From positions 1 to 22,255 of IMG/VR virus record IMGVR_UViG_3300010885_022317: 22,255 nt of DNA. The stretch is one strand, 5' to 3'. The translations under genes were made by a program, and so were the position numbers. Origin of the DNA: a virus. This document shows positions 8,201-14,642 of this stretch, piece after piece. The notes below the pieces were generated by a model. The model was not told the DNA's origin. It saw only the letters and a list, made by a program, of their open reading frames with translations, and did not search any database. Position 1 is the stretch's first letter. Each line of letters starts with the position of its first letter.

Positions 8201-9909
8201 ACTTCTTGCATTAAACTTCCGAGAGATATACCGGCGTTATCGGCCATTGCTCTCATACCTTCTTGCATATTCATAGCGACATCTGCGCTGACTTTATCGG
8301 TTCTTTGGAAATATTCATTTATTGCAGCAATACTATCAACCGATTGTCCGGTTCGTTCTGCCATTACTGCCATATCGGAAGCGGCTTTTGCGGTTGGCAT
8401 TTTACCGGTTGCATCTGCTGCTGCTGTCATAGCCGATGCTACTTTTTCAGCTCCTATTCCTGCTAATTGCATTTGTGCCGCACTATATCCAACACTACCT
8501 ATACCTTTCCCAAATAGTGCAGTTTTTGATGCAGCTGCGAATTGCACGGCTCCTGTTTTTAATTGTGCTGAAAATGCGTTTGCTGCACGTTGTGAGGCAA
8601 ATGCAGCTTCGGCACGTAATTTTACAATACTATCTTCCGTGTCAATTCGACTTTTACTTACTTCTAATCCTATTTTTGTTTCTACATTACCAATATCTAC
8701 AACAGATTCCTTCTTCCGTTTGTATTGTTCAGCATCCAATCTCAGGTTCTCTTTGGCCGCATAGACATCCCTTACGTATTGAAAGTTATTTTCTTTTGCC
8801 GTTTTTCTAACCTCACCAGCTCCTCCACGATTTCCTACGAGCTGATCTTCAATTTTTGCCGTACCATATTTGGATTCAAAATCAACCTCAATCTTTCCTA
8901 ATTTTTGTAAATACTGAATTTGATTTTCAATCTTTTCATTTCTAAACTCAATATCTACTTGCAAAGGTGCAGCAAAATAATCAGTAGCTATTTTACCTAG
9001 TGCTGCGCCTAATGCTATTATTGCTATTTTTGCACCAGGTATATCTCCTGATTTCATTTTTTTGAATACGCTAGCTAATTCATTTATTGCTGGAAGGCCA
9101 CTACTACCTAGTTGATCCATAGCTGAATTGAATCCATCTAAACTCTTTTTTGATTTATCAGCTGCTTTTTTAAATTCACCAACTTCTGTTACAGCAGATG
9201 CAAAAACTTTTTTTAATTCTTTTCCAGATTCTGTTGAATCATCTATTCTATCAGTAAGCTCTTCAAAATTTTCATAAGCTTTGGTAACTAAGTCATTATA
9301 TTCTTCTTGAGTAGCAGTTCCCCTTTGTAATCGCTTTTGTGCATTAGCTATTTCCGATGTCATTCCAGAATACGCCTTAGCTGCCGATACTGCTATTTCC
9401 GTTTGTGCTTGCGTTAAATCTGATGAATTTTGTATAATAGTAGAAATTCCACCTAATGTTTTTTTGGTAGTATCAATTTTATCTTGTAGTTTTTCGTAAA
9501 CACCAGGCAATTTACCAATTCCATTAGAAAAACTTACCAATGATGAGTCTAAATCATCAAAATCTTCAATACTTTCTTTTATTCTTTTATTGAAAATACT
9601 TACCTTCTCACTTAATGTATTATAACGATTTCCTACTGATGTTATTTTTTTATCAAGTTTATCAGTACTCGTATATTCATCTTCTAATGCCTTTAATCTT
9701 TCATCATCATACTTTTGTCCACTTTGTTTCTTTTGGGCAAGTTTCTCCCATTCTTTTGATATTTTTTGCAAAAGAGCCCATTCTTTATCAAGTTCGACTA
9801 GTTTTTGTTTTTGAAGCAATATCTCATCCGCCTTTTGTTTAGCTGTTACTTTGCTATCAAAAAGTCCACTTGCTTTATTTCCTCCGGTGTTTGTGAGTTT
9901 TTTTGCCAT
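5239..9909 (-). CDS. Tail tape measure protein
   Basis: At 1556 residues this is the largest gene in the window and lies just after the chaperone-like genes, the usual place of a tape measure protein. That protein sets tail length and occupies the tube lumen. Residues 20-270 are charged, heptad-rich and probably coiled coil. Hydrophobic glycine/alanine-rich segments lie near 290-312, 838-860, 901-921 and 1100-1190; the last (GSIIPGIGTAVGASIGTIVG) looks able to insert into membrane. A tandem PSA repeat lies at about 871-891 and a Pro/Ala/Thr-rich linker at about 1360-1410. I see no lysozyme or peptidase motif. Family identity rests on size, composition and order, because these proteins diverge quickly. 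T4 gp29 is only about 590 residues. Confidence 0.88.
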   Translation of the reverse strand: MAKKLTNTGGNKASGLFDSKVTAKQKADEILLQKQKLVELDKEWALLQKISKEWEKLAQKKQSGQKYDDERLKALEDEYTSTDKLDKKITSVGNRYNTLSEKVSIFNKRIKESIEDFDDLDSSLVSFSNGIGKLPGVYEKLQDKIDTTKKTLGGISTIIQNSSDLTQAQTEIAVSAAKAYSGMTSEIANAQKRLQRGTATQEEYNDLVTKAYENFEELTDRIDDSTESGKELKKVFASAVTEVGEFKKAADKSKKSLDGFNSAMDQLGSSGLPAINELASVFKKMKSGDIPGAKIAIIALGAALGKIATDYFAAPLQVDIEFRNEKIENQIQYLQKLGKIEVDFESKYGTAKIEDQLVGNRGGAGEVRKTAKENNFQYVRDVYAAKENLRLDAEQYKRKKESVVDIGNVETKIGLEVSKSRIDTEDSIVKLRAEAAFASQRAANAFSAQLKTGAVQFAAASKTALFGKGIGSVGYSAAQMQLAGIGAEKVASAMTAAADATGKMPTAKAASDMAVMAERTGQSVDSIAAINEYFQRTDKVSADVAMNMQEGMRAMADNAGISLGSLMQEVAEASKDALSYQIKSGPALAKQVAYAKSLGVGFGDIAKAGKNMVLNYKDSIKAEMQLSSLLGKQVDLSEVREKFASGDTEGAMKALKSQGLDPKDMDQFQQDALQQALGGMDLSSISKIAQNTGAAVGGLQAGNAKGGNQKFLNTKQAAEQTLASQTANISAAQAIIDASTSQAAMEKYLNDPATAKLRIAAINQQIAEQQNETDVQKKKFAAIINSEFGRMQMTIDKFDAQFELLVGNMEKNNAKVKQAAVETKQFAPEKAGSENILGTIGGVVGGIGASVLSGLLKTRLEKTKLGQKITGTPSAPSAPSAPSAPSTPSTRSTKSKGGNIKKMLIGTAIAAVTAWGVSKLFGGKEEPTKDEVKPSTITPPAAAAVTPGEQVAPGGVIASNDICSCIGNVVSTLKGQSDLLKQQIHTSEQFSAENEAGLKAAMLSSGLNGLKDKVVHIAEEKAIEKVEHIGSKVFAKKAATTAAGTGGKTIAQKVGLTAVKKGGSELIGKVAETSIGKALQKGGTKLGASMFGKVASKAAGGGPIGLITGVVGGLADMYGEYKKEQAMQTGDMGALQTGRAASAVGTTLEYAGYGAMIGSIIPGIGTAVGASIGTIVGGIKGIYDNWFSEDAVRMDAQVELQGTLNDINTQMFNTMKESMENQKVFSALSDDEPSWRQAMLEQTVELTRLIDAIAFDILPGIYNKTLNDKDTLKEVGRQDYNKAAMVGAKRLGVGAELDAREQNIANMIKQAGGQASGMVKVAGKEMSLADYKKQYNVSDKEYQSVMRKTELNSVAATTKASQAAAAPAAGTPGSPTTTATAPAAGTPAAPKTSVAPTVAVPATPAVPPATEATSLLTQQQADTRGIIMGGKMDLTNSILTQVSTAIAAQAKVGDDKLYGKLVDINGNTQRLIARADKLVISNMTTSTKLTSMDTTVSQLLTVNKNLTKLIDAFVSSDSNTNVVLQLDGKSVSRSVVKYNDRTQATNPAPPTGPIPK
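7235..7297 (-). repeat. 9-base tandem repeat inside the tape measure gene
   Basis: Seven consecutive 9-base units lie here; on the plus strand the unit is GATGGTGCT. The four units from 7253 to 7288 are identical and the flanking ones differ by one to three bases. The frame is kept, giving three-residue steps PSA/PST/PSR in a linker between two glycine-rich hydrophobic segments. Unit number could vary by slippage without breaking the frame. Confidence 0.9.
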
Positions 9910-9937
9910 TTATTAGTACAATTTGATGGGATGTTTG

Positions 9938-10195
9938 TTAACTGTATGTTTTATCTATTGTATTTTGGATTTCCGCGGCTTTTTTCTTATCTCCTATCTT
10001 TTCATAATATTTTTTAACGGTCATAAGAAGATCGTCAGATGAAGTATTCCATTTTTCCCAAGCATCTGCCAAATTTTTATCATACTTTCGTATTGTTTCA
10101 ATAGCCTTATCTTGCTTGCCTTGAGATTTAGCTTTAAAAAAACTTTGAACAAAGTCAATAAAGCCAGCCTCTTTTACTAATATTTTTTTGCGCAT
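9938..10195 (-). CDS. Small helical protein of unknown function before the tape measure
   Basis: I choose the ATG at 10195 (MRKKILVKEAGF), giving 85 residues. An earlier in-frame ATG at 10231 would place the start inside a palindrome that also holds an ATATTTATA motif, so the downstream start is preferred. The protein is predicted to be almost all helix and charged (FVQSFFKAKSQGKQDKAIE, then DKNLADAWEKW, then LMTVKKYYEKIGDKKKAAEI). It has no membrane segment. It lies between the tail-chaperone-like ORFs and the tape measure gene, with 28 bases to the latter. A tail-assembly helper or minor virion protein is possible; I do not recognise a named family. Confidence 0.75.
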   Translation of the reverse strand: MRKKILVKEAGFIDFVQSFFKAKSQGKQDKAIETIRKYDKNLADAWEKWNTSSDDLLMTVKKYYEKIGDKKKAAEIQNTIDKTYS

Positions 10196-10208
10196 ACTTT
10201 TAGTATTA

Positions 10209-10230
10209 TGTTTATATATAAATATAAACA
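10209..10230. repeat. AT-only inverted repeat overlapping a start-site motif
   Basis: A perfect 9-base stem (TGTTTATAT with ATATAAACA) surrounds a 4-base loop. It spans the ATATTTATA motif before the gene starting at 10195 and lies directly after the stop of the preceding ORF. It lacks the GC stem and T-run of a normal terminator. It may be an operator-like site, an RNA processing hairpin, or chance in AT-rich DNA. Confidence 0.6.
10217..10225 (-). promoter_or_regulatory. ATATTTATA motif before the small helical protein gene
   Basis: The coding strand reads ATATTTATA, ending 21 bases before the ATG at 10195. Here the motif is embedded in a perfect 9-base inverted repeat (10209-10230). Inferred late promoter core or leader signal. 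Confidence 0.45.
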
Positions 10231-10238
10231 TTATTTAA

Positions 10239-10409
10239 TTATCTACGTCTTACTTTGGATGTGTTTGATGTGGATGTTTTTGCCTTTTCTATTGTGGCTT
10301 TTTCTTCCTCTTTTGTTTTAAGTAATTCTCTCCAATAAAATTCTCTTAATTTAATAGGCATATAGTAGAGATCATTCCAATTAAATCCACCATTTGCAAA
10401 GTAAATCAT
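10239..10409 (-). CDS. Putative tail assembly chaperone, second component
   Basis: The frame is open from 10526, but its first part overlaps the end of the gp26-like gene. The most natural independent start is the ATG at 10409, giving 56 residues. The core reads FNWNDLYYMPIKLREFYWR and is followed by a lysine/glutamate-rich tail ending in KVRRR. Short proteins of the W.dlY.MP..lR.fY type are common next to gp26-family genes in T4-like phages and are thought to act in tail assembly; I know the pattern but not an exact homologue. The frame extends upstream without a stop through LHGKIFQMIYF, which reads like part of the same fold. It may therefore also be made by frameshifting from the gp26-like gene (see 10458-10464). 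The position before the tape measure gene matches lambda T of the G/GT pair. Confidence 0.6.
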   Translation of the reverse strand: MIYFANGGFNWNDLYYMPIKLREFYWRELLKTKEEEKATIEKAKTSTSNTSKVRRR

Positions 10410-10443
10410 TTGGAAAATCTTACCATGTAATACTACTGAATAA

Positions 10444-11280
10444 TTAATCGGCAGGGTAAAAAAAGTCAATCCCAAAAGGAATACGAAGAGCCTCCGTTTC
10501 TCCCGTATATGGTGATGTGTACTCAAATGTAAGGTCTAAATCGGGAGTCATTGATGCTACATATTTACGAAGTGCCTTTGAATCTCCTGCTAATAGTTGA
10601 TTTGAAACATAATTTGATATTGCTCCAAACTCTCTACTACCATTTACTTCCGTAATTACTCTCCTATATCTAGCTGTTATTTCATTTCCCGTCTTAAGTG
10701 CTTTCTGACTTGCTTCAATATCTTTATTGATTAATAGTTCATCGCCATGTGTAAGTAATTTAAACTTAATTGGGGTTTTTGAAACCGGAAGTGTATAATC
10801 ATACTCATTATCTCTATTCAATAATGATTCATCAATTTCTTTTATTTGAATTTTAGATAAATCAACTACAGTTTCAACAGGTTCTTTTTCTTCTGGATCA
10901 TTAATTGTTACACTATATTCTGGTCCAAATGCTAAAATTCTACTTGTTACCAATATAGCGTTTTTATCACCTATAAGTAGGTCACTAATATTAACACCAG
11001 GCTCAACAACGATTGATTCTAACAATTTATCTAATTGAATACCTTTCTTAATCAAGTTTGCCGAAGTTAAAATATCTTCTTCTTTAGCGGTCATTAACTT
11101 AATTGTAATTTCACCACTTGCCAACGGACTATTTTCAGGATAACATAGACCTTTTGAAGGTAATGATATAACTTCAGTTGGGAATGGGAATGATTTTGGC
11201 CCTTGCGTTTTAGGCATTGTTGGATTTTGTAATCCTCTTGTAACTACTTTCTCTTTTGGAGAATCTTGCGTTTGTTCCAT
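10444..11280 (-). CDS. gp26-family (T4_baseplate) protein, probable tail assembly chaperone
   Basis: This 278-residue protein matches my memory of the T4_baseplate family (T4 gp26): a disordered Pro/Lys-rich N-terminus, then LPSKGLCYPENSPLASGEI at about 40-58. Next comes IKLMTAKEEDILTSANLIKKG at about 60-80, LDKLLESIV and LLIGDKNAILVTSRI at about 101-115. In T4 gp26 is needed for hub assembly. In phages with this gene order it takes the place of the lambda G chaperone that binds the tape measure, which is the role I infer. The second half, about 130-278, is less familiar. A terminator separates it from the tube gene upstream, and a TATTAATA box lies 38 bases before its ATG. Its last codons contain a run of seven T that could direct a frameshift into the next ORF. 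Confidence 0.75.
   Translation of the reverse strand: MEQTQDSPKEKVVTRGLQNPTMPKTQGPKSFPFPTEVISLPSKGLCYPENSPLASGEITIKLMTAKEEDILTSANLIKKGIQLDKLLESIVVEPGVNISDLLIGDKNAILVTSRILAFGPEYSVTINDPEEKEPVETVVDLSKIQIKEIDESLLNRDNEYDYTLPVSKTPIKFKLLTHGDELLINKDIEASQKALKTGNEITARYRRVITEVNGSREFGAISNYVSNQLLAGDSKALRKYVASMTPDLDLTFEYTSPYTGETEALRIPFGIDFFYPAD
10458..10464 (-). other. Candidate frameshift site (seven T)
   Basis: The coding strand reads GAC-TTT-TTT-TAC five codons before the stop of the gp26-like gene. Two adjacent Phe codons plus one further T let both tRNAs re-pair perfectly after a +1 slip. Translation would then continue with ACC-CTG into the overlapping small ORF, giving a 346-residue fusion (274 + 72). 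I did not find a clear stimulatory hairpin. The site is visible; its use is hypothetical. Confidence 0.35.
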
Positions 11281-11318
11281 AAATTTAATAACTTAATGTT
11301 TAAAATAACTTTTGTCTT

Positions 11319-11326
11319 TATTAATA
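11319..11326 (-). promoter_or_regulatory. TATTAATA box before the gp26-like gene (motif variant)
   Basis: The coding strand reads TATTAATA 38 bases before the ATG at 11280, downstream of the tube terminator. It differs by one base from the TATTTATA core seen before six other genes. A new transcription unit is expected here because the message from the tube gene should end just upstream. The assignment as a promoter is inference. Confidence 0.35.
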
Positions 11327-11348
11327 TATATAATCTTTTTAAAAAAAT

Positions 11349-11381
11349 AAAAGGGACCACACCGTTAAGTGAGTCCCTTTT
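11349..11381 (-). terminator. Intrinsic terminator after the tail tube gene
   Basis: The arms AAAAGGGAC (11349-11357) and GTCCCTTTT (11373-11381) pair perfectly. Three more pairs (CAC with GTG) are possible past one bulged base, leaving an 8-base loop. On the minus strand the stem is followed by a T-rich tract (TTTTATTTTTTT). It lies 22 bases after the tube stop codons and should end most transcripts of the sheath-tube unit. Confidence 0.85.
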
Positions 11382-11403
11382 AGATATTTTATTTTTAGAA
11401 TTA

Positions 11404-11892
11404 TTAGTATTCCAAAATAGCGTAGTCGATTGATAAAGTCAATTCGATTGAAAGTGGGTCGTTACCTGCCCAATCCAACTCACCGAAGTTTGCTGAACTG
11501 ATAAATGCTCCTTTCAAAGTCCATTGCTCAATCTTATCACCCACAGGTCCCAAAAGATATATGGTAACATCTTTTTTGTAGAACGCTGCGTAACCATCTC
11601 TACCGGTGATAGATTCATGTGATGTTCTCACCCAATCCATTACCATTTGTGCTCCAGATGGAACGATAGGGTCATATAGAGTGATACTAACATCATCCCA
11701 AGTAGATTTACCCTTAACTTTTCTTTTTACGTTAATGTGGTCAAGTTCAACTACTTCCGATGTGAATGTTGGTCTTGCCGCTGTTTTAATCACATATGAT
11801 TCTATACCGTCTACTTCCATAATGTACCTATTGCTTAGCTTCGGTTCAAAATTTTTGTAGAACATTTTATCAAACTCTAATATTTCTGGCAT
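11404..11892 (-). CDS. Tail tube protein (gp19-like)
   Basis: This 162-residue protein has the size and layout of T4 gp19 (163 residues), which stacks as hexamers to form the inner tail tube. Visible features are an N-terminal FYKNFEPKLSNRYIMEVDGIES and the beta strand IKTAARPTFTSEVVELDHIN. Then come KGKSTWDDVSITLYDPIVPSG at about 78-98, VMDWVRTSHE, and a C-terminal WTLKGAFISSANFGELDWAG followed by SIELTLSIDYAILEY. The W..i.i.lyDp and kga.i....fGelDw steps are typical of the family. It follows the sheath gene with a 46-base gap holding its own ATATTTATA motif, and is followed by a strong terminator, consistent with high-level expression. It ends with two stop codons in tandem. Confidence 0.93.
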   Translation of the reverse strand: MPEILEFDKMFYKNFEPKLSNRYIMEVDGIESYVIKTAARPTFTSEVVELDHINVKRKVKGKSTWDDVSITLYDPIVPSGAQMVMDWVRTSHESITGRDGYAAFYKKDVTIYLLGPVGDKIEQWTLKGAFISSANFGELDWAGNDPLSIELTLSIDYAILEY

Positions 11893-11917
11893 TTTACTTT
11901 ATTTTAATTGTTTCTTA

Positions 11918-11926
11918 TATAAATAT
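11918..11926 (-). promoter_or_regulatory. ATATTTATA motif before the tube gene
   Basis: The coding strand reads ATATTTATA, ending 25 bases before the ATG at 11892, in the short gap between sheath and tube genes. The same 9 bases recur before five other genes. It is a possible late promoter core; this is inferred from recurrence and position only. Confidence 0.45.
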
Positions 11927-11938
11927 TGTTTTTTTAAA

Positions 11939-14545
11939 TTATCCTCCAAAAGCTGCTCCAGTCGGTAAGATATTAAAGTCAATTTTAATAAATTCCGCCG
12001 TTTTAGTAGGTTGAAGATAAATTGCACCTGCCAAAATGTTTCTGTCGATTACATCTGGAGTGTTATTTGTTTCATCCATTACAACTTTGAAAGCGTATAA
12101 ACCTTGTCTTTGTTGAATTGCTTCCAAATAAGGATTAGCGATATTCAAGAACTTATTACGCGTTGTGCCGGTATTTTGTTCAAACACTAAATATTTAGAA
12201 GTTGATGCGATATACTTTCTAACAGTCAACAACAATCTACGAACATTAATTCTATCCAATGCTGATGGTTTGTTTTGAAGTGTTTTTTGTCCCCATACTA
12301 CTATACCTTGTCCAGGGAACTGGCAGATTGGGTTAATTTTTCCTTCATATAAAGTATCTCTTTCAGCGTGCGTTAATCTATTCAATACACTAACTGCTCC
12401 AATCAATCCACCACGATTCAAACCTGCTGGTGCGAACCATTCTGCTGCTACTCTATCATTACTTGCGAAAACGCCTGGTAACAATACTGAAGGTGGAACT
12501 GAAATTAATTTGTTAGTATTAGTATCAATTGTCTTAACCCAAGGGTAGTAAGTTGCTGCGTAGTTACTATCAATTGCCTCACCTTGTGTTACAGCCTGTG
12601 AAATTGAATCACCATATGCGGTTGTGTCCATAATGTAGAATGCATCTGAACGTTCTTCAATCATATCCAAAACAGATGTTGCCACGTATGAGTGTAATCT
12701 TCTAATAACACCAGGTGTTACAACCATATTAATATCCCACTCGTCTGCGTTAGAAAGTGCGTTGATATGTTTATCATATGCTACTGATCCAGATGAAGTA
12801 GATGTAGTAAGGTCAAATCCTTGTGAGTTACCTGCTGATATATCTGCTCCTAATATAATATCCGTTGCTGGACTCATTCCGTCAAAACCTTCTTGAAATG
12901 CTAATAAGAAGTTTCTCTTAGCCACGTCAGCGGAAGTTACTGAATTAGATCCAGAAACACCAAATCCACAAGTCGTATCTAATCCAAAAGTAACATTAGA
13001 TCCTGTAACCGAACCGGTAAGGATTGCTGCTGTTACTTTTGGAACAGGACATTGGTAATATGCGTTATCCGAATTATTATCCAAATCAATACCACCATAA
13101 GTAGATGCATCAGCTGCTATATATGTTGCTGCCGGTATTAAACTTGCTGTTACGTTGTTTACATATACTGGTAACTTATAAGGTGCGTGTGCGAATGGTA
13201 CTGCTTGTACAGGAATACTATCAGGAGATAAAGATGAATCTCTAACGGTATTAACTAAACGAATGTATTTTGAATTATTAATCCAATCACCAGTTTCAGT
13301 AATTTTTCCTGAATTACTTATTGTGCGGTATCTGTCACCAATTACTCTATAAATATAATTTGCTGAATCAGGGTCAAGGTTTACACCAGAGAATGTTTCT
13401 AATATATTTTTTCTTTTGTTAGTATCAGCGTAATCTCTAACTACAACAGTAAATGAACCATAGTCACTTCCTGGAACAGTTCCTGCTCCTTTAATATTTG
13501 AAATACCAATTTTTACTTTTGTATTTGCCGGATTACCTGCTCCGATTGTTTCAAAACGGAATAAATTAACTCTTTGGCCAGAGATTAATTGAGATTGTAC
13601 ATATGGAGTCAAAGCTTCCTGGCAATCAAAGTTAAAGTCCTGGTCTTCTAATACCCAAAGTGATGCCGATGTAGTTGAACCGATACTTAATCCTGTATTT
13701 TTGAAATGAGATGCTACAAATCCACCTTTTGAACCCTTAGCGGTTGTACCAAATACTGCTTCAAGTGAGTTAGGGCTTTCTGGATCCAATGAAACTATAA
13801 ATTCATTAATACCAGCTCCACCAAGTTCAGAACCACTTATCGTAAATGCACCAGCACCATATTGTGAATACATACTTGCTGTTGTTATACGATGTCCTAA
13901 AAATCCGGTACCATCATTATCGGTATTGAATATCATTACCAATGGTTTTGCAGATGAACTAAACTCTCCAGTAAAACTAGCGGTTACAGATCCAGTTCCA
14001 GCTGCTAATTGAGCGGCAGATGCTGATAAGTATATACCCGTTGGTACTGTTCTCAATCCACTTCCTGGGGTAATGTATGTAATTCCGGTAATTGTACCAT
14101 TAACTATACTAGCTGATAATGTTGGTCTAACATCAAAATCACCACCAACTAATGATGCTGATACGTTTCCTGTTGTAGTACCATTACTTGCTGTGAAGTT
14201 TGTACCACCACTTACTATTGTATATCCTGTTAATTCTCCTTTTGTATATACACCAATTAACATTGGGTTTTGTTCAGTATATCCACCGATACCACCTACT
14301 CTACAAATTGTAGCCGTGCCAGCTTCTCTCAAATAAGATTGAACTGCTAACGGAGTATAATATGTACTATCGGGAATACCAAAAAGAGTTTGAAATTCAG
14401 ATTGTGAATTAACTATTGTTGGAACGATTGGTCCTTCTTTAAAAGGGCCGATGAATGCTGCACCAATCTCAGCTACTCCTTGTTGTAAGAAGGATAGGTC
14501 GTTTTCTTTTGTGAAGACGCCGGGTGATACTATTTTTTCTGCCAT
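11939..14545 (-). CDS. Tail sheath protein (gp18-like)
   Basis: This 868-residue protein is the contractile sheath that drives the tube into the host. The N-terminus (SPGVFTKENDLSFLQQGVAE) and IGPFKEGPIVPTIVNSQSEF at about 33-52, then FGIPDSTYYTPLAVQSYLRE, are classic sheath features. The C-terminal core from about 755 (GIVVWGQKTLQNKPSALDR, RINVRRLLLTVRKYI, FLNIANPYLEAIQQRQGLYA, ending in TAEFIKIDFNILPTGAAFGG) is also diagnostic. It is about 200 residues longer than T4 gp18 (659). The extra length includes Ser/Thr/Gly-rich beta segments at about 99-175 and in the middle that probably form surface domains. It has its own ATATTTATA motif and is followed by the tube gene without a terminator, so the two are probably co-transcribed. 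Confidence 0.95.
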   Translation of the reverse strand: MAEKIVSPGVFTKENDLSFLQQGVAEIGAAFIGPFKEGPIVPTIVNSQSEFQTLFGIPDSTYYTPLAVQSYLREAGTATICRVGGIGGYTEQNPMLIGVYTKGELTGYTIVSGGTNFTASNGTTTGNVSASLVGGDFDVRPTLSASIVNGTITGITYITPGSGLRTVPTGIYLSASAAQLAAGTGSVTASFTGEFSSSAKPLVMIFNTDNDGTGFLGHRITTASMYSQYGAGAFTISGSELGGAGINEFIVSLDPESPNSLEAVFGTTAKGSKGGFVASHFKNTGLSIGSTTSASLWVLEDQDFNFDCQEALTPYVQSQLISGQRVNLFRFETIGAGNPANTKVKIGISNIKGAGTVPGSDYGSFTVVVRDYADTNKRKNILETFSGVNLDPDSANYIYRVIGDRYRTISNSGKITETGDWINNSKYIRLVNTVRDSSLSPDSIPVQAVPFAHAPYKLPVYVNNVTASLIPAATYIAADASTYGGIDLDNNSDNAYYQCPVPKVTAAILTGSVTGSNVTFGLDTTCGFGVSGSNSVTSADVAKRNFLLAFQEGFDGMSPATDIILGADISAGNSQGFDLTTSTSSGSVAYDKHINALSNADEWDINMVVTPGVIRRLHSYVATSVLDMIEERSDAFYIMDTTAYGDSISQAVTQGEAIDSNYAATYYPWVKTIDTNTNKLISVPPSVLLPGVFASNDRVAAEWFAPAGLNRGGLIGAVSVLNRLTHAERDTLYEGKINPICQFPGQGIVVWGQKTLQNKPSALDRINVRRLLLTVRKYIASTSKYLVFEQNTGTTRNKFLNIANPYLEAIQQRQGLYAFKVVMDETNNTPDVIDRNILAGAIYLQPTKTAEFIKIDFNILPTGAAFGG

Positions 14546-14576
14546 TGTTTATGTTTTTAAATTTTTGATTTCTGAA

Positions 14577-14585
14577 TATAAATAT
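14577..14585 (-). promoter_or_regulatory. ATATTTATA motif before the sheath gene
   Basis: The coding strand reads ATATTTATA, ending 31 bases before the ATG at 14545, in a 97-base gap after the fibre gene. A short inverted repeat (GAATAT/ATATTC) flanks it. The rest of the gap shows no GC-rich hairpin or other feature. Inferred late promoter core. Confidence 0.45.
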
Positions 14586-14642
14586 AATATTCAAAACCAA
14601 AACATTAATTATGTGGTATAATGAAATAAAATTTTTGGAATA

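Noticed and set aside
10196-10231. Start of the small helical protein at the ATG at 10231
   Set aside because: The extra residues are encoded by the AT palindrome and the recurrent motif, which elsewhere always lies upstream of the start.
10410-10526. Start of the small chaperone ORF at the ATG at 10526
   Set aside because: It would overlap the gp26-like gene by 83 bases and give a basic, leader-like N-terminus without support. An internal start at 10409 or a frameshift is more plausible.
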